Shown here in pieces: positions 49,749 to 58,480 of a stretch of DNA of 64,000 nucleotides (its first letter is position 1; the number at the start of each line of letters is the position of its first letter). Origin of the DNA: Pseudomonas fluorescens (GTDB taxonomy: Bacteria; Pseudomonadota; Gammaproteobacteria; Pseudomonadales; Pseudomonadaceae); contig NZ_LR134318.1 of the NCBI RefSeq assembly GCF_900636825.1, positions 901,501-965,500 of the forward strand. Reading direction: 5' to 3'. The translations under genes and the position numbers were made by a program. The notes beneath the pieces were generated by a model. That model had not been told where the DNA came from, searched no databases, and saw nothing but the letters and a program-made list of their open reading frames with translations.

Positions 49749-49819
49749 AAAAGATCGCAGCCTGCGGCTCCTACAGGGAATTGTGTTTTTGTAGGAGCTG
49801 CCGAAGGCTGCGATCTTTT
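49749..49819. repeat. Mosaic REP hairpin with a 4-nt arm deletion
   Basis: The left arm AAAAGATCGCAGCCTGCGGC..TCCTACA belongs to the CTGCGG variant and lacks GCAG before CTCC. The right arm TGTAGGAGCTGCCGAAGGCT..GATCTTTT is the CTTCGG variant. The two arms do not match each other fully, unlike the other elements. Confidence 0.8.
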
Positions 49820-49878
49820 CGTGTCATGTCTGTTTCACACGCGCGTGCTTAAGTTTTCCCTTTTGCAGGGAGAACACC

Positions 49879-51420
49879 ATGAGCGATTTCAATCTCGGTC
49901 GGCGTCGCGTCATGCAAGCGGTCGGCGCCGGGCTGTTGCTGCCGGGGCTGGCGCCGGCGGTGATTGCCTCGGTCAAGGATCGTCCACAACTCACCGATGG
50001 CGTGCAGTCCGGCGACCTGCTCGGCGACCGCGCGATGATCTGGAGCCGCAGCGATCGCCCGGCGCGCATGGTGGTCGAATGGGACACCGGCAGCCTGTTC
50101 GGCAACCCGCGCAAGTTCGTCTCGCCACTGGCCGATGCACGCAGCGATTTCACTGCCCGCGTCGAACTCACCGGCCTGCCGGCCAACCAGGCGATCTTTT
50201 ATCGCGTGCACTTCGAAGACGCCCAGAGCGGCGTCGCCAGCGAACCGTGGTTCGGTCATCTGCGCAGTGTGCCGACTGCCAGGCGCGACATCCGTTTTGT
50301 CTGGAGCGGCGACACCGTCGGCCAGGGCTTCGGCATCAACCCGGACATCGGCGGCATGCGCATTTACGAAGCCATGCGCCTGCGTCTGCCAGACTTCTTC
50401 ATCCACAGCGGCGACACCATCTATGCCGACGGCCCGGTGCCCGCGCAACTGACCACCGAAAGCGGGCGCATCTGGCGCAATATCACCACCGAAGCCAAGA
50501 GCAAAGTCGCGCAGACCCTCGACGATTATCGCGGCAACTATCGCTACAACCTGATGGACGAAAATATCCGCCGCTTCAATGCCGAAGTGCCGCAGATCTG
50601 GCAGTGGGACGATCACGAAGTGGTGAACAACTGGTCGCCGGGCAAGCAGTTGGACGAGCGTTATCAGGAGAAAGATATCCACAAGCTGGTCGGCCGTGCG
50701 CGGCAGGCATGGCTGGAATACGCGCCGATGCGTTTGCAGGCGGCAGACGGTGGCGGGCGGATCTATCGCAGGCTGAGTTACGGGCCGATGCTCGATGTAT
50801 TCGTGCTGGATATGCGCAGCTATCGCGAGGCCAATGACGACAACCTTGGCGCGGCAAAACCGTTTCTTGGGCGCGAGCAACTGGATTGGCTCAAGCGAGA
50901 GTTGCAGGCATCGAAGGCGCAGTGGAAAGTCATCGCCGCCGACATGCCCATCGGCCTTGGCGTCCCGGATGGCGAGGTCAGCCCGGCTGTGGCGCGTTGG
51001 GAAGCAGTGGCCAACGGCGACCCCGGCCCGGCGCAGGGGCGTGAACTGGAAATCGCCGAATTGCTCGGGTATCTGCGAGCGCAACAGGTGCGTAATTTCG
51101 TCTTTCTGACGGCGGATGTGCATTACTGCGCAGCGCATCACTACCACCCGGATCGCGCCGCGTTTCAGGATTTTGAGCCATTCTGGGAATTTGTCGCCGG
51201 GCCGTTGAATGCCGGGAGTTTCGGGCCGAATCCACTGGACAAGACCTTTGGCCCGCAGGTGGTATTCGAAAAGGCACCGCCCGCACAGAACACTTCACCG
51301 TTTGCCGGGTTTCAGTTTTTTGGCGAGGTGAATATTGAAGGGCAGAGCGGCGAGATGAGCGTGGTGTTGCGCGATCTGGATGGGGTGGCGGTGTTTGAGC
51401 AGAAGTTGCAGCCGATTTGA
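49879..51420 (+). CDS. phoD: PhoD-family phosphodiesterase/alkaline phosphatase D (Tat-exported)
   Basis: The 513-residue protein has a twin-arginine signal (GRRRVMQAVGAGLLLPGLAP, residues 7-26), an N-terminal beta domain and a PhoD metallophosphatase domain with FVWSGDTVGQG, FIHSGDTIYADGPV, WDDHEVVNN and TADVHYCAAHHY, which supply the Fe/Ca ligands. It would act on phosphodiesters in the periplasm. GGGAGAA precedes the ATG. It is framed by two REP elements, and no Pho box was obvious to me upstream. Confidence 0.9.
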   Translation: MSDFNLGRRRVMQAVGAGLLLPGLAPAVIASVKDRPQLTDGVQSGDLLGDRAMIWSRSDRPARMVVEWDTGSLFGNPRKFVSPLADARSDFTARVELTGLPANQAIFYRVHFEDAQSGVASEPWFGHLRSVPTARRDIRFVWSGDTVGQGFGINPDIGGMRIYEAMRLRLPDFFIHSGDTIYADGPVPAQLTTESGRIWRNITTEAKSKVAQTLDDYRGNYRYNLMDENIRRFNAEVPQIWQWDDHEVVNNWSPGKQLDERYQEKDIHKLVGRARQAWLEYAPMRLQAADGGGRIYRRLSYGPMLDVFVLDMRSYREANDDNLGAAKPFLGREQLDWLKRELQASKAQWKVIAADMPIGLGVPDGEVSPAVARWEAVANGDPGPAQGRELEIAELLGYLRAQQVRNFVFLTADVHYCAAHHYHPDRAAFQDFEPFWEFVAGPLNAGSFGPNPLDKTFGPQVVFEKAPPAQNTSPFAGFQFFGEVNIEGQSGEMSVVLRDLDGVAVFEQKLQPI

Positions 51421-51424
51421 TCTC

Positions 51425-51510
51425 TGTAGGAGCTGCCGAAGGCTGCGATCTTTTGACTTTGATTTTTTGAAAACAAGATCAACAGATCGCAGCCTTCGGC
51501 AGCTCCTACA
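51425..51510. repeat. GCAGCTCCTACA-type REP hairpin (CTTCGG variant)
   Basis: TGTAGGAGCTGCCGAAGGCT.. and ..AGCCTTCGGCAGCTCCTACA match over 26 bp with an AT-rich loop. It lies between convergent genes. Confidence 0.85.
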
Positions 51511-51524
51511 GAGTCAGAGTGTTG

Positions 51525-54083
51525 TCAGTAAACATCCCGGCGATAACGGCCCTGTTCGATCAGGCGTTCGACTTCGGCGCTGCCGAGGATATCTGTGAGT
51601 GCCTGGTCTACGCCTGAGGCCATCCCTTGAAGGCTGCCGCAGACATAGATGACGGCACCATCAGCCAGCCATTTGTTCAGCTCATCCGCAGACTCACGCA
51701 AGCGATCCTGCACATAAATCTTCTCGGCCTGATCGCGGGAAAACGCCAGGTCCAATCGCGCCAGATCGCCATTGACCAGCCACTCTTCCAGCTCGGTGCG
51801 GCAGAGGAAATCGTGCTCACGGTTACGCTCGCCAAACAGCAGCCACTGGCGTTGCTGGCCGTCGGCAATTCGCGCTTTGAGCAGGCTGCGCAAGCCCGCC
51901 AGGCCAGTGCCGTTGCCCAGCAGAATCATCGGCACAGGTTCGTTCGGCAGATGAAAACCACTGTTGCGCCGCACCCGCAGGCTGACGCTGCCGCCGACCG
52001 GCGCATGCTCGGTGAGCCAGCCGGAACCGATGCCGAGCGTGCCATCAGCGTGCTGTTCCTGACGCACAATCAACTCGAGCATGCCGTCAGCGGGGATCGA
52101 AGCGATCGAATATTCGCGCATGGCCAGCGGCACCATCGCGTCGACCAGTGATTGCGCATGCAACCCGACCAGATGCGCGCGGTGTTCCGGCAACTGGCGC
52201 GAGGCGAGTGCCACTTCCAGTGGCTCGTCGATGCCGTTGACCTTGACCAGAGTTTCGCCACGAATGCCGAGGCCGTCGAGGAAATGTTCGATCGCCCACG
52301 GGCAATTGCGCGGCAACACTTCGACCAGGTCACCGGCCAGCCAGCTGCGAGTATCTGGCGCTTTGAGCCCGAGCAGGTAGACCGGCGCGCCGCTGCTGTC
52401 GGGGTTCATCAAGTCACGACGGACCAGCGTCCAGTTGTCGTAGCTCGGCGCTTGCCAGGTGTCGGCGGGTGCTTGTCCGGTGAGTTGGCCGAGTTGCGTT
52501 TGCCAGTGGCGCAACGCGTAGGGATCACCGCTGTCGACTTCCACCGGGGCGAACAGCGTCTTGCCGCCGTGCTCGCCGAGCCATTGATGCAGGCGCTTGG
52601 CGAAGCCGCAAAAGTGCGCGTACTGGCGATCGCCGAGGCCGAGTACCGCGTAGTTGAGGCCGTCGAAGGTCGAAGCTTTGCCCAGCACTTTGCGTTCGAA
52701 ACCGCGGGCGCTGTCCGGGGCTTCGCCGTCGCCGAACGTGCTGACCACGAACAGCGCATTGTTCGATTCACGCAAATCCTGCTCGCTGACATTCGCCAGC
52801 GGCTGCACGTTGACCGGTAGACCGGCGGCCTGTAATTGTCCGGCGGTCTGCCACGCCAGTTGCTCGGCGAAACCGCTTTGGCTGGCGAAGCCGATCAGCC
52901 ACGCCGAAGCATCTGCGGACGGTTGCGCGAGCCCCTGACGAGCATCCTTGATCTGCTTTTTCTTGCGCCGCCGATCCAGATACAGCAACCAGCCAGTGAT
53001 GAAAAACAGCGGCATGCACACCGCCGCCAGCGTCACGATGATCCGCCCGACCAGACCGAAATAACTGCCGACGTGCAATGCATAAATGCTGGTCAGCAGC
53101 TGCGCCTTGAAGCTTTTATCGGCGTAGCGGTCGACGCGTTTGACGATGCCGGTGGCCGGATCAAGCGTGATCTGGTTCAGGGCGCGGTCGTGCGGCGAGC
53201 TGTCGAGCAGATAGAACACCGTCGCCGGTTGGCCGGCCACCGCCGGCATGCGAATGTTGTACGCGGCCAGACCCGGGCCGGCAGCGCTGTATATGCTGCT
53301 CCACATTGCTGCGTAGTCGGCAACCGGCGGCGGACCTTCCGGCGCCGGTCCGCGACCGCCGCGCACGCGTTCGTTTTGCGGCGCATCCGATAGCAGTTTG
53401 GTCAGGCCCTTGTTGTACCACTCGTACGACCACGACAACCCGGTCAACGCCAGCAGCAAATACACCAGCAGGCACCAGGTACCGGCCACCGAGTGCAGAT
53501 CCCAATTGAACGCGCGGCCCTTCTTTTTCCAATCCAGAGTCAGCCACACGCGCCAGCTGTTCCACTGGCGCGGCCAGCGCAAATACAGACCAGAAAGGCA
53601 AAAAAACAACAGCATCAAGGTGCAGGCGCCGGTGATGTTGCGCCCGGTATCGCCCATCGCGAGGAAGCGATGCAGTTGCAGCATCAGGCCGAAGAAGTCC
53701 TGGCCAGTGGCGTCGCCCTTGAACTCGGCGGTGTACGGATCGAAGTAGCGCATCTCGCCGCGACGCTCACCCTTGGGCGGGGTGAAGAACACCCGGGCGG
53801 CGTGGCCGCTGTCGGTTTCGACCCAGAGCATCGCGACTTTCTTGCCGGATGCGGTTTCGATGCGTTCCACCAGCTCCACCGGCGGCAACACCCCGGCGAC
53901 CTGTTTTTCCACCTGCAGGACGGACGGATTCAGCGCGCGGAGGATTTCGTCCTGAAACGAATACGCCGCACCGGTGATGCCCATCAGAGCCAGCACCAGC
54001 CCCGCGGTGATGCCAAAAAACCAGTGCAACTGGAACAGGGTTTTCTTCAACACGTCACTCGCCGTCCGTTCGGAAATTGTCAT
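51525..54083 (-). CDS. PepSY-flavodoxin-NADPH reductase fusion oxidoreductase
   Basis: The 852-residue protein has an N-terminal PepSY-associated membrane part (about 1-395; four membrane helices with [20 protein letters not shown] and [20 protein letters not shown]), a flavodoxin domain (about 400-540; [20 protein letters not shown]) and a CysJ-like FAD/NADPH reductase (about 560-852; [30 protein letters not shown]). It probably moves electrons across the inner membrane, plausibly to reduce ferric siderophores. It lies downstream of piuA on the same strand; PA4513 of PAO1 is the equivalent by recall. The ATG at 54083 was chosen over one 66 bp upstream. Confidence 0.88.
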   Translation of the reverse strand: MTISERTASDVLKKTLFQLHWFFGITAGLVLALMGITGAAYSFQDEILRALNPSVLQVEKQVAGVLPPVELVERIETASGKKVAMLWVETDSGHAARVFFTPPKGERRGEMRYFDPYTAEFKGDATGQDFFGLMLQLHRFLAMGDTGRNITGACTLMLLFFCLSGLYLRWPRQWNSWRVWLTLDWKKKGRAFNWDLHSVAGTWCLLVYLLLALTGLSWSYEWYNKGLTKLLSDAPQNERVRGGRGPAPEGPPPVADYAAMWSSIYSAAGPGLAAYNIRMPAVAGQPATVFYLLDSSPHDRALNQITLDPATGIVKRVDRYADKSFKAQLLTSIYALHVGSYFGLVGRIIVTLAAVCMPLFFITGWLLYLDRRRKKKQIKDARQGLAQPSADASAWLIGFASQSGFAEQLAWQTAGQLQAAGLPVNVQPLANVSEQDLRESNNALFVVSTFGDGEAPDSARGFERKVLGKASTFDGLNYAVLGLGDRQYAHFCGFAKRLHQWLGEHGGKTLFAPVEVDSGDPYALRHWQTQLGQLTGQAPADTWQAPSYDNWTLVRRDLMNPDSSGAPVYLLGLKAPDTRSWLAGDLVEVLPRNCPWAIEHFLDGLGIRGETLVKVNGIDEPLEVALASRQLPEHRAHLVGLHAQSLVDAMVPLAMREYSIASIPADGMLELIVRQEQHADGTLGIGSGWLTEHAPVGGSVSLRVRRNSGFHLPNEPVPMILLGNGTGLAGLRSLLKARIADGQQRQWLLFGERNREHDFLCRTELEEWLVNGDLARLDLAFSRDQAEKIYVQDRLRESADELNKWLADGAVIYVCGSLQGMASGVDQALTDILGSAEVERLIEQGRYRRDVY

Positions 54084-54138
54084 CACGGCGCGCATTATGC
54101 CGTGGGTTATCAAGATGCGTTTTGCGTAACACACAAAA

Positions 54139-54164
54139 GCCCCGTTCAATCGAATGAACGGGGC
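54139..54164 (-). terminator. Terminator downstream of piuA
   Basis: On the minus strand GCCCCGTTCA-TTCGAT-TGAACGGGGC is followed by TTTTGTG, giving a likely rho-independent terminator between piuA and the oxidoreductase gene. Confidence 0.75.
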
Positions 54165-54176
54165 CCCACCATTTTT

Positions 54177-54254
54177 CTAGGAGCTGCGGCACGCTGCGAT
54201 CTTTTGACTTTTCTCTTGAAGATCAAAAGATCGCAGCGTGCCGCAGCTCCTACA
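54177..54254. repeat. GCAGCTCCTACA-type REP hairpin (GTGCCG variant)
   Basis: CTAGGAGCTGCGGCACGCTG.. and ..CAGCGTGCCGCAGCTCCTAC match with one outer mismatch. It is the same arm variant as the element at 42031. Confidence 0.85.
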
Positions 54255-54257
54255 GGA

Positions 54258-56573
54258 TCAGAAATGGAAGTTGGTGCTCAACAGCGCCGTCCGGCCCGCC
54301 GCCTGGTTGGCGAAGTGGGTCGAGAAAGCTTTGTCGTAATAGTTTTCGTCGGTCAGGTTCTGCACGTTGAGTTGCAGGTCGACGTTCTTGGTCAGCTTGT
54401 AGGCCGCCATCGCGTCGTAACGCACATACGAATCGACCATCGTCGTGTTCGCCACACTGCCGTAGACGTCATCGACGTAGAACGCGCCACCACCGATGGT
54501 CAGCTTCGGCGTGACCTGATAGGTGGTCCACAGGCTGGCGCTGTTTTTCGGCGTGTTCGGCAGATCGTTACCGTCGTTGGCACGACCCAGCGGGCCACCG
54601 TCGACTTGTTCGCTGTCCATGAACGCGTAACCGGCGAACACCTGCCACTTGTCGGTGATCTTGCCGCTGGCCGACAGTTCGAAGCCTTGCACGCGGGTCT
54701 TGCCAGCGTTCTCGTAGGAACTGGTGTCGACCTGCACGCGAGCGTTTTCCTTCTCGGTGCGGAAGATGTCGGCGGTCAGCGACAGGCGATCATTGAGCAG
54801 ATCCCACTTGGTGCCGATTTCGTAGTTCTTGGTGGTTTCCGGCTCCATGTCGCTGTCCAGCAGGACGCCGTTGCGATCCGGTGTGCCGCCCAGAGGGTTG
54901 CCTTCCTGACCTTCGCCCAAGGTGTTGCCCGGCGGCGTCGCCGAGGTCGCATAGGAGGCGTAGATGCTGCCGTTTTCCGCAGGTTTGTAGACCACGCCGA
55001 ACTGACCGGTGACGAACTCGCTGGTGTCATCGCCCTTCGAGGTGGTGCGGCCAGCGCCGTTGTAAGTCTGGTAGCCGGTTTCGAAATGGTCGTAACGCAG
55101 GCCCATGTTCACCAGCCATTGCTCGGACAGCTCAAGGGTGTCGAACACGTACAGTGCGTAAGTATCGGACTGGGTGTCGGTGCCAGCGTAGTTGCGCGAG
55201 ATCGCGCCGTTCCACGGATCGTTCGGATTCGGATTCGACAGCGAGGTGCAGTTGTAGCCGCTGGCGGCGCCGATCAGGCCCGGGTTGCAGTTGGTGGTCG
55301 CGGCGCTGGTGCGCGGCGTGGTGTCGGTGTTGACGTTGTACGAGGATTTCTCGCTTTGTTCGCGAGTGTATTCGACACCGGTGGAGAAGCTGTTCTTGAA
55401 GCCGCCCAGGTAGAAATTGCCAAACAGGTCGGTTTGGTTGGTGGTGGTTTCGGTGTTGCTCACCCGCGTGTTCGCACGACGCCAGACGCTGCCATTGTTG
55501 ACGTTGCCTTTGCTGTCGTCCGGCTGAGTGAGGATGTAATCCTGCATGCTGGTGCCGTGACGCAGGGTGTTCTTGAGCGTCAGCGAGTCGTTCAGGTCAT
55601 GCTCGATGGCGAAGGTCGCGGTGTCGGTACGGCCCTTGCGGAAGTCGCGGTCCAGACCGTAGAAATTGTCGTGATCGCCACCTGCGTTCGGCTTGTCCGG
55701 ATTGGACTTGGTGCGTGCGGCCGAACCACCGGTTGGAATGGTGTACGGGATGCCCGAATCTGGCGTGTCGTTGCTTTCCAGATGGTAGTAATCGAGGTTG
55801 ACGCGGGTGTCGGTGCCCAGGCCAAAGGCCAGGGACGGGGCAATGCCCCAACGGTCGTAATCGACTTTGTCGCGACCGGCGACGTTGCTCTCGTGGCTCA
55901 TCAGGTTCAAACGACCGGCAGCGCTGTCGCTGAACTGATAATTGCCGTCGAGGGTGTAGCGCTGGGTCTGATCGGAGCCGTAGGTAAAGCCGCCGTCAAA
56001 CGAGTTGCCCAGGTGCGCTTTTTTGCTCACCAGGTTGATGCTGCCGCCCGCTGCGCCGCGACCGCCGATGGCGGAGTTCGGGCCTTTGCTGACTTCGATG
56101 TTTTCTACGGCGAAAATCTCGCGGCTCTGCGAACCGGTGTCGCGCACGCCGTCCAGATAGGTGTCGCCCTGAGCATCGAAACCGCGAATGAACGGACGGT
56201 CGCCCTGTGGGTTGCCGCCTTCACCAGCGCCAAAGGTGATGCCCGGCACGGTGCGCAGTGCGTCCTGCATGTTGAGGGCGCCGGTGTCTTTGAGCACCTG
56301 TTGCGGAATCACGGTGACCGAGCGTGGTGTGTCGACCAGTGGCGCGGTGTACTTGGGCGAAGAAGCTTTCTCCACCTGGTAGGAAGTCGAATCCTGGGCT
56401 TCGCCAGTGATTGAGGTGGCGTCGAGGGCGATGGCGTTGCCGGAGGCTTTGCTCTCGGTTTTTTCCGCAGCGAATACCATCTGACCAGCTGACCCGGCGG
56501 TAATCGCCACGCCAATTGCAGACGCGAGCAGACGTGGTGAACTGACCGGTAATTGTGCGTGTAGACGTGCCAT
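54258..56573 (-). CDS. piuA: TonB-dependent siderophore receptor PiuA
   Basis: The 771-residue precursor ([20 protein letters not shown]) has a signal peptide (~36 residues), a plug domain (about 70-190; [56 protein letters not shown]) and a 22-strand barrel ending in the aromatic signature TNFHF. It imports ferric siderophores across the outer membrane; PiuA also admits siderophore-linked beta-lactams in P. aeruginosa. It is divergent from piuC, as in PAO1 by recall. The ATG at 56573 follows GGGGAGGGG; an upstream in-frame ATG adds a non-signal-like stretch. Confidence 0.92.
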   Translation of the reverse strand: MARLHAQLPVSSPRLLASAIGVAITAGSAGQMVFAAEKTESKASGNAIALDATSITGEAQDSTSYQVEKASSPKYTAPLVDTPRSVTVIPQQVLKDTGALNMQDALRTVPGITFGAGEGGNPQGDRPFIRGFDAQGDTYLDGVRDTGSQSREIFAVENIEVSKGPNSAIGGRGAAGGSINLVSKKAHLGNSFDGGFTYGSDQTQRYTLDGNYQFSDSAAGRLNLMSHESNVAGRDKVDYDRWGIAPSLAFGLGTDTRVNLDYYHLESNDTPDSGIPYTIPTGGSAARTKSNPDKPNAGGDHDNFYGLDRDFRKGRTDTATFAIEHDLNDSLTLKNTLRHGTSMQDYILTQPDDSKGNVNNGSVWRRANTRVSNTETTTNQTDLFGNFYLGGFKNSFSTGVEYTREQSEKSSYNVNTDTTPRTSAATTNCNPGLIGAASGYNCTSLSNPNPNDPWNGAISRNYAGTDTQSDTYALYVFDTLELSEQWLVNMGLRYDHFETGYQTYNGAGRTTSKGDDTSEFVTGQFGVVYKPAENGSIYASYATSATPPGNTLGEGQEGNPLGGTPDRNGVLLDSDMEPETTKNYEIGTKWDLLNDRLSLTADIFRTEKENARVQVDTSSYENAGKTRVQGFELSASGKITDKWQVFAGYAFMDSEQVDGGPLGRANDGNDLPNTPKNSASLWTTYQVTPKLTIGGGAFYVDDVYGSVANTTMVDSYVRYDAMAAYKLTKNVDLQLNVQNLTDENYYDKAFSTHFANQAAGRTALLSTNFHF

Positions 56574-56621
56574 TTTTATTCCCCTCCCCAAGGATTTGAG
56601 GCGGCGGAATATAGGGTAAAC

Positions 56622-56636
56622 GGGTATTCGTATCAA
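56622..56636. promoter_or_regulatory. Possible weak Fur box between piuA and piuC
   Basis: Read on the minus strand TTGATACGAATACCC matches the Fur core TGATAATnATTATCA at roughly half of its positions. Iron control of this cluster is expected from family knowledge; the site itself is weak. Confidence 0.3.
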
Positions 56637-56780
56637 TTGCGAAACATTGCTAACTGCACTGAATTTACATTCTTTACAATTTGCCCTTACGGTTTTGGCG
56701 ATTTCATTCGTCTGTCGGGTTTTACATGGCCAATGGGAATCAATACCATTGCCGCCTCTTTGCCATCAGGTGACATCGCC

Positions 56781-57461
56781 ATGCTGCTGCACATTCCCGG
56801 GCTGTTCGCAAAAGACGAAGTGCAGCGTATCCGCCAGGCTCTGGAGCAAGCGGACTGGGCCGACGGCAAGGTCACCGCAGGCTTCCAGTCGGCCAAGGCC
56901 AAGCACAATCTGCAACTGCCGGAAGGTCATCCGCTGGCCAAGGAGATCGGCTCGGCGATGCTTGAACGGCTGTGGAAAAACCCGCTGTTCATGTCCGCTG
57001 CGCTGCCGCACAAAGTCTTCCCTCCGTTAGTGAACTGTTACACGGCCGGTGGCAGCTTCGATTTCCATATCGACAACGCCGTGCGCCAGCCCAAGGGCAG
57101 CATCGAACGGGTGCGTACTGATCTCTCGGCGACGCTTTTTTTCAGCGAGCCTGAGGATTACGACGGCGGTGAACTGGAAATCCAGGACACCTACGGCACC
57201 CAGCGCGTAAAGCTGCCGGCCGGTGACATGGTTCTGTATCCGGGCACCAGTTTGCACAAGGTCAATGCGGTCACTCGCGGCGCGCGTTACGCGTCGTTCT
57301 TCTGGACGCAAAGCCTGGTGCGCGAAGACAGCCAGCGCGCATTGCTGTTCGAGATGGACGGAGCGATCCAGCAGTTGACGCAGGACATCCCCGATCATCC
57401 TTCGCTGATTCGCCTCACCGGCACTTATCACAATCTTTTGCGGCGCTGGGTCGAGGTATGA
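56781..57461 (+). CDS. piuC: PKHD-type Fe(II)/2-oxoglutarate hydroxylase PiuC
   Basis: The 226-residue oxygenase ([20 protein letters not shown]) has the iron ligands His96 and Asp98 in FDFHIDNAV and His159 in [12 protein letters not shown], with Arg169 in [13 protein letters not shown] to hold 2-oxoglutarate. PiuC proteins are iron-regulated; the substrate is unknown but linked to siderophore use. The ATG at 56781 gives the family length of 226; the frame is open upstream without similarity. It overlaps the next gene by ATGA. Confidence 0.93.
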   Translation: MLLHIPGLFAKDEVQRIRQALEQADWADGKVTAGFQSAKAKHNLQLPEGHPLAKEIGSAMLERLWKNPLFMSAALPHKVFPPLVNCYTAGGSFDFHIDNAVRQPKGSIERVRTDLSATLFFSEPEDYDGGELEIQDTYGTQRVKLPAGDMVLYPGTSLHKVNAVTRGARYASFFWTQSLVREDSQRALLFEMDGAIQQLTQDIPDHPSLIRLTGTYHNLLRRWVEV

Positions 57462-58213
57462 CTTTTCAACTGCGGCGCGAAGAAGTCCTCGATGGCGCGC
57501 AACTCAGCGCCATGCTCGAACAAAGTCCGGCCCGTGCCGCACAGGCGATTCTGCTGGCGGCGGGCGAGGGCGAAGTCGAAGCGCAGGCCTTGCTCGGGCA
57601 GATCCTGCTCGACGGCCGAGGCATCGCCCGGGATCAACCGTTGGCGCTGCGCTGGTTCGGCATTGCCGCCGGACGAGGACATCTGATGGCGCGCAACATG
57701 CTCGGACGCTGTCATGAGCATGGTTGGGGTTGCGTGGCGGATGCCTCGGTGGCGGCACAGCATTATCGGATCGCCGCCGAGGCGGGGCTGGACTGGGCGA
57801 TGTACAACCTCGCCAATCTGCTGGCGACCGGGCGCGGAGTGGCCGTGGATCATCTGCAGGCGCTGGCGTTGTATCGACGCGCGGCTGAGTTGGGTCATGC
57901 GAAGTCGATGAATCTGCTGGGGCGCTATCTGGAAGATGGGCAGGTGTGCCCGGCGGACCCGTTTGCGGCTCGCGATTGGTATCGGCGTTCGGCTGAGGGC
58001 GGGGATTTTCGTGGGCAGTTCAGCTTTGCGGCGGTGCTGGCCGATGAAGGCAGGATCGATGATGCCGTTCTGTGGTTGCAGAAAGCGCTGGCGGGGGGGA
58101 ACTTGAACTTTCTGCGCACGAGTGCCGAGTCATTACTGAAAGCACAACATCCTAAAGTCCGTGAAATGGCGGATGCCTATCACGCGCGTCTCGCTCAATG
58201 GAGTGCGGTGTAA
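57458..58213 (+). CDS. Sel1-repeat (TPR-like) protein
   Basis: The 251-residue cytosolic protein has at least four Sel1-like repeats of about 36 residues from residue 35 on ([80 protein letters not shown]). Such repeats bind protein partners. The four-base overlap with piuC implies cotranslation; by recall PA4516 of PAO1 occupies the same place. The role in iron metabolism is unknown. Confidence 0.9.
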   Translation: MTFQLRREEVLDGAQLSAMLEQSPARAAQAILLAAGEGEVEAQALLGQILLDGRGIARDQPLALRWFGIAAGRGHLMARNMLGRCHEHGWGCVADASVAAQHYRIAAEAGLDWAMYNLANLLATGRGVAVDHLQALALYRRAAELGHAKSMNLLGRYLEDGQVCPADPFAARDWYRRSAEGGDFRGQFSFAAVLADEGRIDDAVLWLQKALAGGNLNFLRTSAESLLKAQHPKVREMADAYHARLAQWSAV

Positions 58214-58480
58214 GGCGTTATTAGTAGGGTTTGTTTTCTCGATGAAAGTGCAAGAAATTCAACTTTCCAGGTCCCGTGGAGGACCGAATTGTGCGGCAGT
58301 GGTTGTTAGGCCTTAGTTGGTTTTTTCGATAGGGGTTATTGTCGTATTTTAGAACATTTTAAAACTTGTGGGATTCGCACGTTGACGATTAATGTTGTTC
58401 GGCACTTCGCTAGTTTAATTGGCGGGTGACTAACTTCAGATATTAGTTGTTGACGCCCGATATGGGTAAGGATCTCAAGG
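58214..58480. other. AT-rich leader of the toxin-like cassette
   Basis: This 267-bp stretch has no gene and is clearly AT-richer than its surroundings (20 of 60 bases G/C at 58321-58380 by hand count). A small inverted repeat ACTAA...TTAGT lies at 58430-58446. I could not place a promoter; TTGACG occurs at 58382 and again near 58448 without a well-spaced -10. Confidence 0.6.

Noticed and set aside
54084..54138. Fur box before the PepSY-flavodoxin-reductase gene
   Set aside because: I scanned the stretch and found no match better than chance.
53493..56414. 973-codon plus-strand frame across piuA and part of the oxidoreductase gene
   Set aside because: Spans two genes that are clear on the minus strand; repetitive Val/Gly/Ala composition is a mirror of barrel-strand codons.
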